From Amoeboaphelidium protococcarum (lineage: Eukaryota; Aphelidiomycota; Aphelidea): a DNA stretch of 64,000 bases. The stretch spans positions 1-64,000 of the forward strand of contig JALECJ010000256.1 in assembly GCA_023515745.1 (NCBI GenBank), given 5' to 3'. The notes under the pieces are model-generated. The model was not told the origin of the DNA. It saw only the letters and a list, made by a program, of their open reading frames with translations, and ran no database searches. The translations under genes and the position numbers were made by a program. This document shows, piece by piece, positions 36,207 through 48,639 of the stretch (its first letter is position 1; every line of letters starts with the position of its first letter).

Positions 36207-36931
36207 ATGGATGAAGGTAAATTAAATTTAATGCTTTTTCGTTATACATCATTAAACTATATAATTTCGCATTCTATTGAGTAGATACTTTGATCAAGGA
36301 TAAACTATTATCAGAGGAAAAAATCTTTAAGAAATCATATAAAACTCTTGCAGGTGTACTCAACTCTGAATATTACAAGGCTTGTGGTGATCCAAATGCG
36401 GCTTAAGATGATGCATTTTTATAACAGAAGGCAATGTTGAAGGAGAAATTGACTCTTGAATGGTGTTTATTGGAGCAGAATGTATAGAAACAGTTGGCGA
36501 TGTAGTAAATGTTGATCAAGCAGACTTTGTTAACTCAGCAAGAACATTAGAATACTCAAAAATCATGTGTAAGTGTACAATCTGATATAAACTAGTGTAA
36601 AAGTGAAATAGAACGCGTCAAGTAAGTCGCTCTATAGAGACAAGAATACGATACTCTGGCTGAAGATTTGCTCACTTTACCATCGCGCGATAATCTATAA
36701 GCTTAAATTAGTCAGGTAGAGGATGAAGTAGTTTAAATTCAGAGTTAAATCTCAAGCAGAATGGAAATGTTTAATAGGAAGAAAGACGAGATCATCGCTT
36801 TGGTGAGTCAAGTTTAATAGATGGGTAATCAGTCGGTTCAAGATCAATACATGAACAAGGATGATAACACAGCCACTAACGATGTATAATCCACAGACAA
36901 CGCGTTAATCCTTGATCGGAACGAAAGATGA
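36207..36931 (+). CDS. THOC7: THO complex subunit 7
   Basis: Coiled-coil subunit of THO/TREX, coupling transcription to mRNA export. A tiny first exon (MDE plus one base) is followed by a 68-nt GT-AG intron (36217-36284), then the rest; 218 residues. The central match is DINQCKSEIERVKQVALQRQ followed by EYDTLAEDLLTLPSR, aligning with the human THOC7 region IAECKKQI...RQEYDALAKVI. Ends TGA 36929. Confidence 0.82.
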
Positions 36932-37210
36932 TGAAGAATATATACTGTATATCTAATCACTACCATTTCACTTTAAGTTTTCTAGTCCGTAATATTGAGC
37001 TGTGTTTATGCGATGTTGAATTGTGACCATCAGGCAGCCATATTGTCGCGTGATTGAACGCCTCTTTATGATGGATCAATCATTGTCGCAACACTGTTAA
37101 GCCACGCGAGAGGCTTTTTATAGGCAGTGTACTGTAAGATTCTCTCTCACCTTTTTCTATTGTCTCGATCCATGCAATTCTACTGTTTTAATATTACTTC
37201 TAGAATTAGA

Positions 37211-39361
37211 ATGAAAGGCCAACTATTGAGGGTGATTGTTGTATCGCTGCTGGTGCTTGATCAAGTCCATTCCATGTTTGGACATAGCAAGAGAAAAGCA
37301 CGCAGAATCTAGAGTTAAAACAAGTATTACGACGCTCCGATTAAGCCATGGTACTCTAGATTCTATACAAGAATGAAGTAGACTATGCTGTGTGCTGATC
37401 AATTTCCAAACGAGTTTACAGGTATTTACATCTACCCTTAGTCAACGTAAGTTATCAAGTAATTCCCATCATTCATCGCAAAGTAATGTAGAAGGTCCCA
37501 ATCAGTTCCGACCGAATATTGATCAAATGTCGCAGTATATGCAGAGACTGGACGACACGCATGAATCCTTTATACGCTCAGAGATGCGAAAGATTAGTAA
37601 GTCTACTTTACTGTAATTAAATGCACTCGTTATAATCTCGTTAATTAATTGCCTTATTTTATTGTAGACAAGCTTCTCATTATTGCCCCTACTACTGCCT
37701 CTGATCAATATCGTACCATAACTCTCTCCCATGACTCTACGCTCAATCCTGAACTATATAATGGTTAGCGGTACTCTATCGCTTTTCAAATTGGTGATTT
37801 ATATCCTCCCGATTATCCATACCTCTCAGTGTACCTTACTGTCTGCAAACGCCCTCATAAATCCGCCATAACCTCTGATATGATCCATCTAAAAACTATG
37901 TTTGTCGATGCGACAGGGGCTGTTCTGGAACATCCTCCTGGAATTGACACATCTCACTGGCGTCCGGCATCATCGTCCGCGTCTGATGTATTCACCACAT
38001 TGGATTAGACACATATATTCGAGTGGACCGTGCCTGATGGTCATGACTTGTTCCCACATGAGACATATTGCCTCTACTTTGATATTACATCATTCAATCC
38101 TGCCGAATCATTCATATATAAGCCCAAATACCGGGATTATGATACTAAACTCAAGCAGGGACATATGAATTTGAAATACATCATGCCAAGAAAGCACATG
38201 TTGTCAGCAATTGCCATGTCAAATATGCATCAACATTAGTTGAGTGCCTTGTTTCCCATCACACAACCACCCTCTCCATTTACTGAACGCTGGTTCGTTA
38301 ATCAGTTTGGCGGTGTGGATCTCGAACGATTGGTAGGTGGCAGCCTGGTGTCCTTTAAGCAGTTTGAGAAAGTATTCCATCTTGGTCATGATCCGGGATG
38401 GCCAGCTGATCTTGTCAAGGAGATGACCGTGCGAAAAGCTGAGACATTGGCCGAGTGGTACTGGAATGCAATGATGTAGAATACTGCCAATTGGAGAGAG
38501 ACTTGCGGTGGCTAGATGCGACCGGCATATATGAATACAGGATACGGTCTGATGGAAGATCGACGCCGTGCTCAGTAGATTGCATCAGGTCTTCTATTTC
38601 ATCCACATGGACGTGAAGTTTTGAGTAGGATTGGCGCCATTTTCCTTCAAGTAGCTACCGAATATGAGGAGGATATCAGTTCATACAGCGGACCGAATAA
38701 CATGTGGCGCCAGGCGTCTCAGCGATTCGTTCGCATATGGACTACCAAGTTGGGTGGATTGAAAATGGCTCGCTCCCGGCTGGTGAGTAATACTCTGCTG
38801 ATGAAAAAGATGTCTAATATCATGCCATCTGATGAATGGCTTTAGCATTTCAGGGACGACTGGATCAGGAATTAGAAGGGTGGACTTCGAGAGCCTATCA
38901 CTGGAAGATGGTTAAAGCATCCTGCAGTAGTGGAAAGGAATATCATTGTCGCTGTGCGGGATATGATGATGTATGAAATATCACTCACCATACTGGCTAT
39001 GGGACGGGTTCTACTGGAGCGAAAAGGTAGAATGCAGAACTTTTTGGATGCGATTTTTCATTTGGGAGATTATGAAGGTGCCAAATTTGCCGCTGTTGCC
39101 ACCACTATGAAGTTGTACGGTTCAAAGTTTAAAAGCATGGCTTAAACTTCTGCCAAGTATCCACTCCCATCCAAGCCAATATTCAATGGCTAAAGCAACT
39201 ATCAGCTATGGGCTGATGATTCCATAATATGGCCCAAAGAGAGTGATCCTTTGGAAAGACCTCATTCGATTCTGTCTCAAGAGGACAGAGACTTGTTGGA
39301 CTCAATCGGTAAAACTCAAGTTATCAAGGAAGCTGAAGTTGATCTTCCGAGCTTTGAATGA
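37211..39361 (+). CDS. Secreted protein of unknown function
   Basis: About 675 residues in three exons. Exon 1 begins with a clear signal peptide (MKGQLLRVIVVSLLVLDQVH), then a basic segment. Intron 2 is certain (37597-37667, GTAAGT to TTGTAG, 71 nt). Intron 1 is modelled at 37390-37441 (52 nt), though an alternative donor at about 37352 also fits. The mature part has a beta-rich first region (QYRTITLSHDSTLNPELYNG, YDTKLKQGHM), then a helical one (GLLFHPHGREVLSRIGAIFL, ERNIIVAVRDMMMYEISLTI). Cys is scarce. I recognise no family. In a parasite or phagotroph such a protein could be an effector or hydrolase; no catalytic motif is evident. Stop TGA 39359. Confidence 0.8.
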
Positions 39362-39471
39362 TACTAACAGTCACGTATGTCAATATGCTTCAAAATGTAT
39401 ATAAAATTTAATTTATCTGTACTTACCAAGAATATTCAACTTTCACGGTGAAAGACTCTATTTAAATGTAC

Positions 39472-40902
39472 TCATGTCTTGAAGCCAAATTGGCGGTAAA
39501 TCTTGTACAGGTCGGGAGCATGACGCGTATTACCCAGCAGAATAAACGTTGGCTTGGTGGAGCACATGTCAATGACAGCCTTTTTAATATCCTAAGCGGT
39601 CACTTGCTCAATCCTATCATTCAACTCATTAGGACTGACTCTAGTACCTATGAGCTGCACCTACCGCCCAATATCTTCTACTTGGACCATACGAGATTCC
39701 ATATTGAGGAAGACCTGAGACTTTAGTTGATTCTTAGCCCGCTATAATTCAATATCCAAAATAGGGGAGTCGATCACCTTTTAAATTTCCGTGCCTATTA
39801 CTTTTAGAGCGTTTGTCACAGCATGATGAGGAACAGTGGCATGATACACAAATATTCCATTATCTGAATAGCTGTGATTCTGTGCAGATATGCTCTCCAC
39901 CCAGTAGTATCGATTGAGAACGTTGGTGTAGAGTCGTGAATACATGCCTTTACCTGGACCTCCGGCACTAAACGAATCACCACCACCTAGCAGCGTCTGA
40001 AGGACAGAGTAGGCATACACATCAGGAGAATTGAACCGCGGACTCTAAAAGGCCAACTGAATATGTGTCAAATCCTTCAAGTTAGGCGGTAGATGACTAG
40101 GCGGAGTGTACGACTTTATACACTGCCCGCCTTCGTACTTTGAGGGAGAGACAGTCGCCGCGGCGACCTTGCCGGTTGTAGCAGATGGCGCTTTCCAATC
40201 ACCCAAATGCATATTAGCCAAGTCCATAATCTCTTGGTGGTCACAACCAACGCCGGCGACAACAATATTCTAAGGCTTGAAGAAATGATTGACATAATTG
40301 CGAAGACCATCCGCAAGCGAACCAACAGGCATCCTAGACGCGTCGAAATATTACGAATTTCCCAATGTATTCTTCCCAAATGCAGTTTAATGCGTCAATT
40401 AGAGTAGTCCGAATTCAGTCACTCTATCCTCTTGCTAGAACACTTCCCATTCAGCAGCAGCGACTGAATCTTCAACCACCTAATCATCAATTATAGGCGA
40501 TCTAACATTGTTGGCATACAGTTCAAAAAGACGCGGTATATGCTACGCGAAGGTGGTTCCCTGATAGATTATATTTTCCCTGGTAGATACAGAATGAATA
40601 TTTCCACCCATCTCTTCCATCGCTGTGGACATGGACTCTCTCTATATATTTAAAGAGCCTTTGAATGCCAATTTCTCTGCTAAATGTGAATATCCTTGCA
40701 GTTAATCACCAGATCCAATCGCATCTTCATACCTGGAGCCGGCTTTGATATACATTCCAAGTCCGACAAAGTACCCAGATGTATTATCGGTAGCTACTGT
40801 GACACCATTAGGCAATTTGCTAACTTACAGCGATTGAGACGCACCGGATGGCGTCTTTACAGAGGCTGTTGATTTTAAACGTCTAATCATCATTTTCTGC
40901 AT
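39472..40902 (-). CDS. Mitochondrial processing peptidase alpha subunit
   Basis: M16-family non-catalytic subunit that binds presequences in the matrix. 476 residues with an Arg-rich mitochondrial start ([17 protein letters not shown]). The HxxEH zinc motif is degenerate ([14 protein letters not shown]), as expected for the alpha subunit, and the glycine-rich loop [20 protein letters not shown] that distinguishes alpha is intact. Also [19 protein letters not shown]. Stop TGA 39472-39474. Confidence 0.93.
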
Positions 40903-41017
40903 CTTTGAATTTTAGTATCAAAGGGAAGAGAAAGACTTAAGATCTATTTCACTTAAAGATAAAACTTTTAAAAGTTGATGCTAGTGAAGTATCTATTTAA
41001 TAGTGTTATCAGTATAA

Positions 41018-43077
41018 TCAGTGGCTACGTTTAAAATCAGATACTCTTTAAAGCAGTGAGTTGATAAGTTCAATAGAGACTGGCGGAAATAGATCTGATT
41101 GCTTGCGCAGTTGCTTCAACTCCATTTCCATCCTTTTATATAATTATCGCTAGCCTCTCGTGGTTACAAAGTCCAGGTACCACTGCAAGTCTTTGAACTC
41201 ATCCAAAGCCACTTGAGAACCGTATTTTCGACCGAGTTTAATGAAATTGCCCATAACAACTGGCATTAGAGCATCGGATAGCCACAAATTGAAGTGTTCG
41301 TCAACTATCGATGCAAAAGTAATTCCAATGGCACTCAAGGACGCGTAACTCTCTAAAAGCTGATCCAATATGATCTCAAACTACTTCCGCCGTTCAGCCA
41401 ATCCAGTTAGATGGCACCGCTTCATAATGACAGTCAGCATATACTGGACATACGTGACAGCCCTACCGAAATTGGCCTTCTCCAGATAATATTCAACCAC
41501 TTTGCTTAGAATGGCCATAGCATACTAACTTGACGATATAGTGACCAGCGAGTCAAACAATGAATAAATACATTAACCACCACATTTGAAATCACAATTG
41601 CCATACATTACTTGGTTCAACACTGCTTTACAAAGAGTTAATACTTACTTCTCAGTCAGCGATTCAATGAAAGGCAGCCAGACGTTGTGCCGTATTAATT
41701 CCATGAGTAGATACAGAGTGGGCATCACGTACTCTTACTGAAGCATAAAGTTTAGCAACTTTTATAGAAAATCTAAATACTGCTCCTTCTCATCGAAGCC
41801 ATACAACCGAGAAAGGATCATACAGACATGAGCCATGCTAGTTTCTGCAGTGATGTATTGGTTAAGCTCTATATCCATAAGATGTAAGATATCTGTCCAG
41901 TTTATATACTATTAGAGCAGTTCCAGCTCCCTAGAAGACAAAAGACATAAATGGGTATTCTGCTCAAAACTATGGGGATACACCTGGTCAAAGTGGGTAA
42001 GAAGCAATCGACGTGCATACACGTAATCATCCTGAGACTCCACAGTATCTTCAATAATCATCATAGTGGTCTGTATATTGACAAATGGCTTCTCCACAAG
42101 AACTTGCTTGATCAAGTCGCGCAAACTAAACGAGAATACATGGGAGCTTTTATGAAAAATCTTAAAGGCCTTCCGGTATCTATCAGACAGAGTAAGGGCG
42201 TTGACGCGTTAAATAAGACGCATTACTTTAATATAATGCAGGTAATTTTATACAGTCAGACTATTAAGGATTTGAAGCGTGTAAGGAGTGAGAGGAATAT
42301 AACTATCTAAATCGATATACGTCAAATGCGTAATAACAATCTCCATATGATCCCGACTGCCCTTACTCAGAACCAGGCCATCTTCAATAACCTTCTCTAT
42401 GGGACAATATAAATAAAAACTTGGCCAGTAGTCTTGAGTTGCTACAATCTAGAATTACACATCCCGATCAAGCTCACAATTCTCCAAGTATTATAGCATA
42501 AACTAAAACCAAGGACTATCATGCATCACGTACGCAGCAGTTTCGTGTAAATAGACAAAGTTGAGCAAAGCTTTACAATTTCGCAAATCAGGACATGCAA
42601 AATATTCATACAGCTACTTGGCAGTTCTCACTTTCATGTTGCCCATTTTGTACAAATATGTGTGGTCTTTAATACGATACATTGCCAGAACTGAGCCATA
42701 ATACCGCCGATACATGGTCCTAATCAAACTCAGATCGCTCACCATTATTTACCACACAGTTTTGTTAATGCAGCACAAATTAAACACATCTGCAGCCCTC
42801 AAATACCTAAAAACGATATCCGGAAGATCAGGATGATTAAGCAGTGGCAAAAGCATATTAGATAAGTGTGTGGTGGCATAAATTGACCGATCTAGAAATT
42901 CACCAAATCGGTTTATGACTGACAGTTATTGAGGAAAAAAGGGAGAAAATTCAACAACAAAATCACAAACGCGATCAAAGTACTGTCCCAGAATGTATCG
43001 CGTTCGTCGCACAACTGTGATGCGTCTCCGTCAGTGGCCCGGGTGAAAGCGGAAGAGCTTATAAGAGGCACATCCAT
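41018..43077 (-). CDS. Large F-box protein, possibly recyclin-like
   Basis: 664 residues in two exons; a 65-nt intron (42919-42983, GTACTT to TGTCAG) joins MDVPLISSSAFTR...FWD to INRFGEFLDRS in frame. An F-box follows (LPLLNHPDLPDIVFRYLRAA, DVFNLCCINKTVWQ). The rest is helical repeats ending EYYLEKANFGRAVTYVQYML and EFKDLQWYLDFVTTRGQ, reminiscent of the exocyst Sec10-like half of Rcy1/recyclin. The F-box implies a Skp1 partner; the recyclin assignment is tentative. Divergent from condensin Cnd1 across 122 bp. Stop TGA 41018-41020. Confidence 0.7.
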
Positions 43078-43199
43078 TATGAGGAACAATTGACCTACTA
43101 TTTATCTCACCGAGGCGCGTAGTAAGATCGCGACAGTCCTTCCTCTTTTCTTGTTTCACTTTGTATTTTAAAACAGAACGTTGTTAAAAGTTTCAAAAC

Positions 43200-46100
43200 A
43201 TGGAGAACATTGATATTACAAGAATTAGACACAATTTGAGCTCTTATGGTCATCTGTATGACTAGGATTATGATTTCTTAGAGTTGGAAGGTGTCTAACT
43301 GAGTACCATAATTCAGGATGTGAATGAACTTTTGGAGGAGGATATCATTAACTTGTTTGAGTTCTACCATGATACTCCTGTGCATATTGCTATTGCATAC
43401 TGTCTGAGTCAATTCTCCCGAATGTCTAACAAGGAAAGAATTGAGATGTTTAATATGCTTATGAATTTACTGTCATTACTAAAAGAAGATAAATAGAACA
43501 ATGTTATTGCCTTGCAACTGGCTACCGTTTACTGTTATTGTTACTTGTCCAGTGGTGAGTCGTTGGCGCACACGACTTTGGCCGCGGGAAGTGAAACGGT
43601 TTTAAAATCTGCCAAAAAGTCGCGAAAGACTGGCGTTCAGTCTCAAGGCTAATCATAATCATCATCATGGAATTGGGATGAGTAGAAAGTGTGTATGGTT
43701 GAGACAGTGTTCCTACTAATTTAGTAGTCTAGTATCCACTTATCAACATCTGCTGCCACTACAGCTTCAATTCTATGGGATATTGTCAAGTGCCTGATTA
43801 AGTTTGAGCCTAATATCAAATCTACAGAGATCAAGAAGATTGTTGGCTCTTTAGTTACATTTATAGTTGACCGATTTGGTCAATAGAATCAAGTTGTGAA
43901 TGTATTTATCGAGAACCTGCAGTTGAGTACTCATTTGAGCGAGTTTATGGCTGACGTTTTAATCGCAATGGTTGATAGCTGTAATTCAGCCAATAAAGTG
44001 TTTGAAAAGTTGTGCCAAGAGTTTGGTGAACTGAATTTGGACGCAGAAGACAAGTCTGCGAAAGAGTATGCTAAATTTTTTGGGCGACTTGTATTGCATG
44101 AGGGGTCAGTTGAGATGCTCAGAGGTCACATTGGTCATTTGTAAACTCAAATCGACTCTGATTCTTATGTAATTCGCTGCTCAGTTATCGAGATTTTAGG
44201 CTAGATGTTGTCGATAGTTCCTAATCAACCCAGTGATTCCTATACTGATGATTGCATGCGTATCAGTCTTCTACTGGAGTAAAGAGTACATGACACTTCC
44301 TCTTATTGCCGCGCCAAAGTTTTGAAGACTTTTGCGCTTTTATGTCATGTGGCTGATGGCAACTCATTTAGAAACTGTATACCTCTCCCTAGAAGGAAGT
44401 TTGTGGTTGATCTGGCTATTGGCAGACTTGTAGACAAGTCGAGCATCGTTAGAAAAGAAGCTATAAGATTCATTGCTTGTGCTATCAAATATCATCCGTT
44501 TTGGTTAGATGGAGGTGGCATTGATGTTTAGCTCTTCAAGTAGAAGTACGAACATTTCAACGAATAATTGCAAAAGATGTCAGAGTTAAGTAAAGACGAA
44601 AGTGGAGCTCAAGATATTATTGCCGAGTTGGAGGATGCTTTACCTTAATCCGCAAAGGAATTGCTTGCTGAGGATAGAAGAAAGAGTGCAATAGGCGGCG
44701 AGGGAGCCGATTAACCAATCTATTCTGAAGAGGAAATTACGCAACTCTAAGTTTAACGAAAGTATTATGAGGACGCTGTTGATTTTGCCTTGCAAGTTCA
44801 GTAATCTCTAGAGATTGTCAGCTCTCTTCTGCATTCTAAAGTCAAAAGCGACGTGGTTGAATCTATTCACTGTATCGTAGATGCTGCAAGAGTTGATATC
44901 AAGGAGGCTGTCATGTCGGTGAAGAAAGTCTTATATCTGGTTTGGTCCAAAGATACTGGTGATATGGAGTCCAGAAGCATCAGGGAACATGTCTTGCAAG
45001 CTTTTCACAGTTTGTATCTCGATCTTGATATGGATGATCCTGCTTAGATGGAGTTGGGCATTGACAGTTTGCTACATCTAACAAAGAACATGTCGTTTGC
45101 AGATCGCGAGTCTCTGGTTGAGATATTTGCCGCATTGAAAAAGAAACAGCTCATTCCTGCTGAGTTAGTGGATCGCTTATGGAATAATGTCTTTGATTAG
45201 AATGTTAGCGATGCAATAAGAAGCAATTCTATTAGATTGTACTATCTGTTTGTTAAGTAGGACGATAGTATAGCTGTTACAAAGCTGAATCGTTTATTGG
45301 ATACTTTGACCTCAATGGAACCATCTTCTGATATGTCATTTACTTATTACGGTCTATCCATTATGTTTGAGTTTCAATTAAAGGCTTAATCTAATTCACA
45401 AGGCTCCAAGAAAGGAACTAAACATGGCAAGACGGTCAAGTTTCTAGAGGTATCTGATCCATTACTTCAGTTCTGTAGCAGAGTTATCTTCTCCAACAGT
45501 TTAAGTAGTATGTGGTTTGAAGTTGCATCGTTGATCTTTAAAGGAGTTTTTGGTATTGCTGATCGACCGGAGATTTTAGTCTCTTTTTGGACTCAAGAGT
45601 GTATCAAGCAAGCTTTTGGTGATGGATTATAACGTATGAGTGTATATTCTGCTATTAAAGCACTGTTTATGGTTGGAAATGCTGCGATTCATCTTATTGG
45701 TCATTTGCAAAAGGTGGAAAAGTTTTGTAAAGAGATCGAGTCCAATTAATAATCTACGCATTCAAAGTCAACAACTTCATCTAGTAGTCCTGGAGATACT
45801 ATAGATGATGTCGTTGGGAATTCGGAAGACGCAATAGGCGATACTTTGTTGAGTATTAGATACGAGTAGCTTTTAAATGGACAAGGTTCTCTCCTTCGCC
45901 TTGGTTTGTAGTTAGTTTAGATGGTATTAAAAGTGCCGGAAATCAATACCTTTGTCAGACGATAGGCTATCTTTGCTTTAGGAAATCTCATGCTTCTGTC
46001 CCCTCAATGTTGCCATCAGAATATAAAAATTCTTTGTCAGACTGCGCTTTAATCTCAAGATGATGTTGCGTAGATTAATACTGTTCTCCTGCTTGGTGAT

Positions 46101-47030
46101 CTATACGTGTGTCATTCAAATATTATGCATGACAATGTGGACTGGCTGTTCACATTTCTTACTAATGGTGGACGCAGAGTCAAGCAGAATGTTCTCATGG
46201 TCCTCACTAATTTGGTGTCTAAAGGTCTCTTAAAGTCAAAGAATCATCTAAGTCAGATTGCCATGTGTTTGTAGGAGGAAGATTAAATTGTTCGAGACCT
46301 GGCGAAGGTGTTCTTTAGTAGCTTGGCTGAGAAAGATAATGCAGTGTACAATAATCTATCTGATATAATTGGTATTCTCTCCAGTCAAGATTAAAACTTG
46401 GAAATGCCAAAATTCTAAGAATTGATGAAGTATCTGTTTACTTTTCTGGACAAGGAACGTCAATATGAGAATATCATTGAGAGAATTTGCCAAAAAGGTA
46501 CTTTGTGTCAGGATCAGATTTAGCTCATGAAGTTGACTTTCTGCCTCACTCTGTTGCCATATAATACTGAGCGGCAATTCAAGAAATTTGCTGATGGAAT
46601 TAATTCTATGGCGGACAAGATGTAATCTTCCCAATCGAAAAAGCATGTTTCCATTGTATTGTAGAAATGTAGAAGGAATATTAGCGCCGTATACCAATCA
46701 TAAATTGATGATTTGGAGAGACATCTGAATGAAGTGTTGTTGAAGAATGAGCAAGACTGTGAAACTGCTGGTAATGCCGTATTGGCTGGCGACAATACTA
46801 AAAACAGTACTGCTCATATGGTTGATCCTTCTGTGGCTCTTCAGAAGCTATCTCTGTCTCCCACAAAAATGGATGTGTTGCAAAATGATGCCACTCTTGA
46901 GATTACTGTTAACTAGAAGTCTATCAAGAAATCAAGAGTGAAGCAACCTGTCTCTGTTAGCTCTATCATATCTGACGAAAACGTCCCAAATCGTTCGACC
47001 AGGTCAGCAACACGAAGGACTGCGAAGTGA
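43200..47030 (+). CDS. Condensin complex subunit 1 (CAP-D2/Ycs4/Cnd1)
   Basis: HEAT-repeat subunit of condensin. 1276 residues, the usual length, one uninterrupted UAR-decoded frame. Landmarks: N-terminal LYDQDYDFLELEGV; middle KTFALLCHVADGN and VRKEAIRFIACAIKYHP; the Cnd1 core RRQAIFALGNLMLLSPQCCH, LLLGDLYVCHSNIMHDNVDW, VKQNVLMVLTNLVSKGLLK, QIVRDLAKVFFSSLAEKDN; then a basic, Ser-rich tail (NRSTRSATRRTAK). The core order matches the condensin-1 superfamily rather than cohesin loaders. Stop TGA 47028. Confidence 0.9.
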
Positions 47031-47126
47031 CACGTCATATGAATGGATGCTATTATAATGTGTTAGCACTTTTCGCTTCACTGATTTTTGACATTTCAAT
47101 TTATCTCACACTAACCCTTTTTAAAC

Positions 47127-48308
47127 ATGCGAACGAGATCACGAAGTAAGAGTTTTAGCACATCTTACAGTCCGGAGCCTCCGTTCTCCCTTGGCGAATA
47201 ACGATCGTAAGATCAAGCTCAATAGTCCCTGGAAATCAACGAAAACTATGGCGATTAGAATATTGAAGATTTAATCAGAGAGTCAATAAGAGATCACCTA
47301 CCAGAGAATTGGCGTAAGCTTTTGGTAATTCATCTGAAAAAATCCTATGACAAAGCCGGATCTTCGAGCGATGCCACTGAAGTTCTGATTGCCGATCATC
47401 TGTAGATCTCTATTGACAAGGTTCGCGACTGTCTTGGACTTTATGAGCGTGATCCTGCTCACTTTGCTTCTTTATGCACTGCTGTAAATTCCAAGTAAAA
47501 AGTGCACAGGAATGCGTAAAGAAAGCGTGATATTATTCATAATGAGCCACCACTGCCACCTCAGCGAAGAACTTGGTTGTTGGAAGAATATCCAGAGTTG
47601 TTGTAGAGAGCGAAAGAGTGGGTGGCCACAATGACACGAGAATCTCTACTCAAAGATGAGCATAAGCTGTTCAAGATCACTGATTTCATGGAGTTTATCA
47701 ATTATGATCTTCTGACTGGATTGTACGCATCTAGCCAGGGTAGAATCAAGCCTATCAGTCATTCTACGGCTAGATCTTGGCTGAATCGACTCGGATATTA
47801 CGATACTCTTAAGAAGGTGCAGTTGGACCAGGAATAGCAGGAGGCTCTATAGTCTATCCCGGAGGTACTTGACAGGAGGAAGTGTAGTTAGGGTAGGAAG
47901 TTTGGGTAATAATAATAATCTCGCGCAAGATCTCAAACTTGGTCGTATCCCACACCTGTTCGCACCACACCAGGCATTTAATCTCAGGCGCACATGTCTC
48001 TCCTGCAGTAACTGCTATAAAGTTCAAGTACTGATGAAAACGAAATTGATATACAAGGTTCATTGAATAGTGCACCGCAACGCGTAAACACTGTTACCGG
48101 TATTAGAGGTGACAATGATCAGATTCGTCAGCAGTCCATCAGTCCGCAACTAGCTAATCTGTTGAATAGTGATACTGCATTACGTCCCTTGAATGTTGAA
48201 TAACTGTCACAATCAAACACTGGATGGGTAGATTAGTAATTGGACTGGTTCGCCAGTGTTGTATCACCAAGTCTATCCAATAAAGACTTGCACAAACCCG
48301 TAGATTGA
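47127..48308 (+). CDS. Transposase-derived DNA-binding-like protein
   Basis: 393 residues. The central block (PQRRTWLLEEYPELLQRAKE, FKITDFMEFINYDLL, PISHSTARSWLNRLGYYDTL) looks like the N-terminal helix-turn-helix region that precedes the DDE domain in a class of fungal and oomycete transposases (RAKEW...DFMEFVN...TARRWLxxLGF). No DDE catalytic domain follows. Instead there is a Gln/Ser-rich tail with a four-codon TAA run (47909-47920) read as QQQQ. One intact frame to TGA 48306 suggests a domesticated protein or a terminally truncated element. N-terminus is Arg/Ser-rich. Confidence 0.6.
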
Positions 48309-48639
48309 TCAAAGTTCTGATTGCTAGTTCCAGTGAAGAGAGTTTCTACCTGGATGCATTTATGAGCTGAAACTGGAATCTTTATTGCATTAATCTTATT
48401 TCGCTAATATAGTACATCAATAATATACGATCATTACTATTATTATAATTTTAACTCCCTTTATAACTTTTAACATTTCTGAAGGACATCATACTGTTAG
48501 ATTGTTTCAGGTCGACGATTAACTTTTTTCTCGTTAAAATACACGCGCCTTTGTATCAAGTTCAACCTTGTACCTTCAAGTCCATAATTGCCATATTTTA
48601 AGTCATCGTTCTCGTCGTTCTATTTGTTATTTTTACATA
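48309..48639. other. Intergenic, upstream of short Apc1
   Basis: AT-rich. I looked here for missing upstream exons of Apc1 and found none with protein-like sequence. Confidence 0.4.

Noticed and set aside
46356-46795. Minus-strand ORFs of 90-113 codons
   Set aside because: Antisense to condensin Cnd1.
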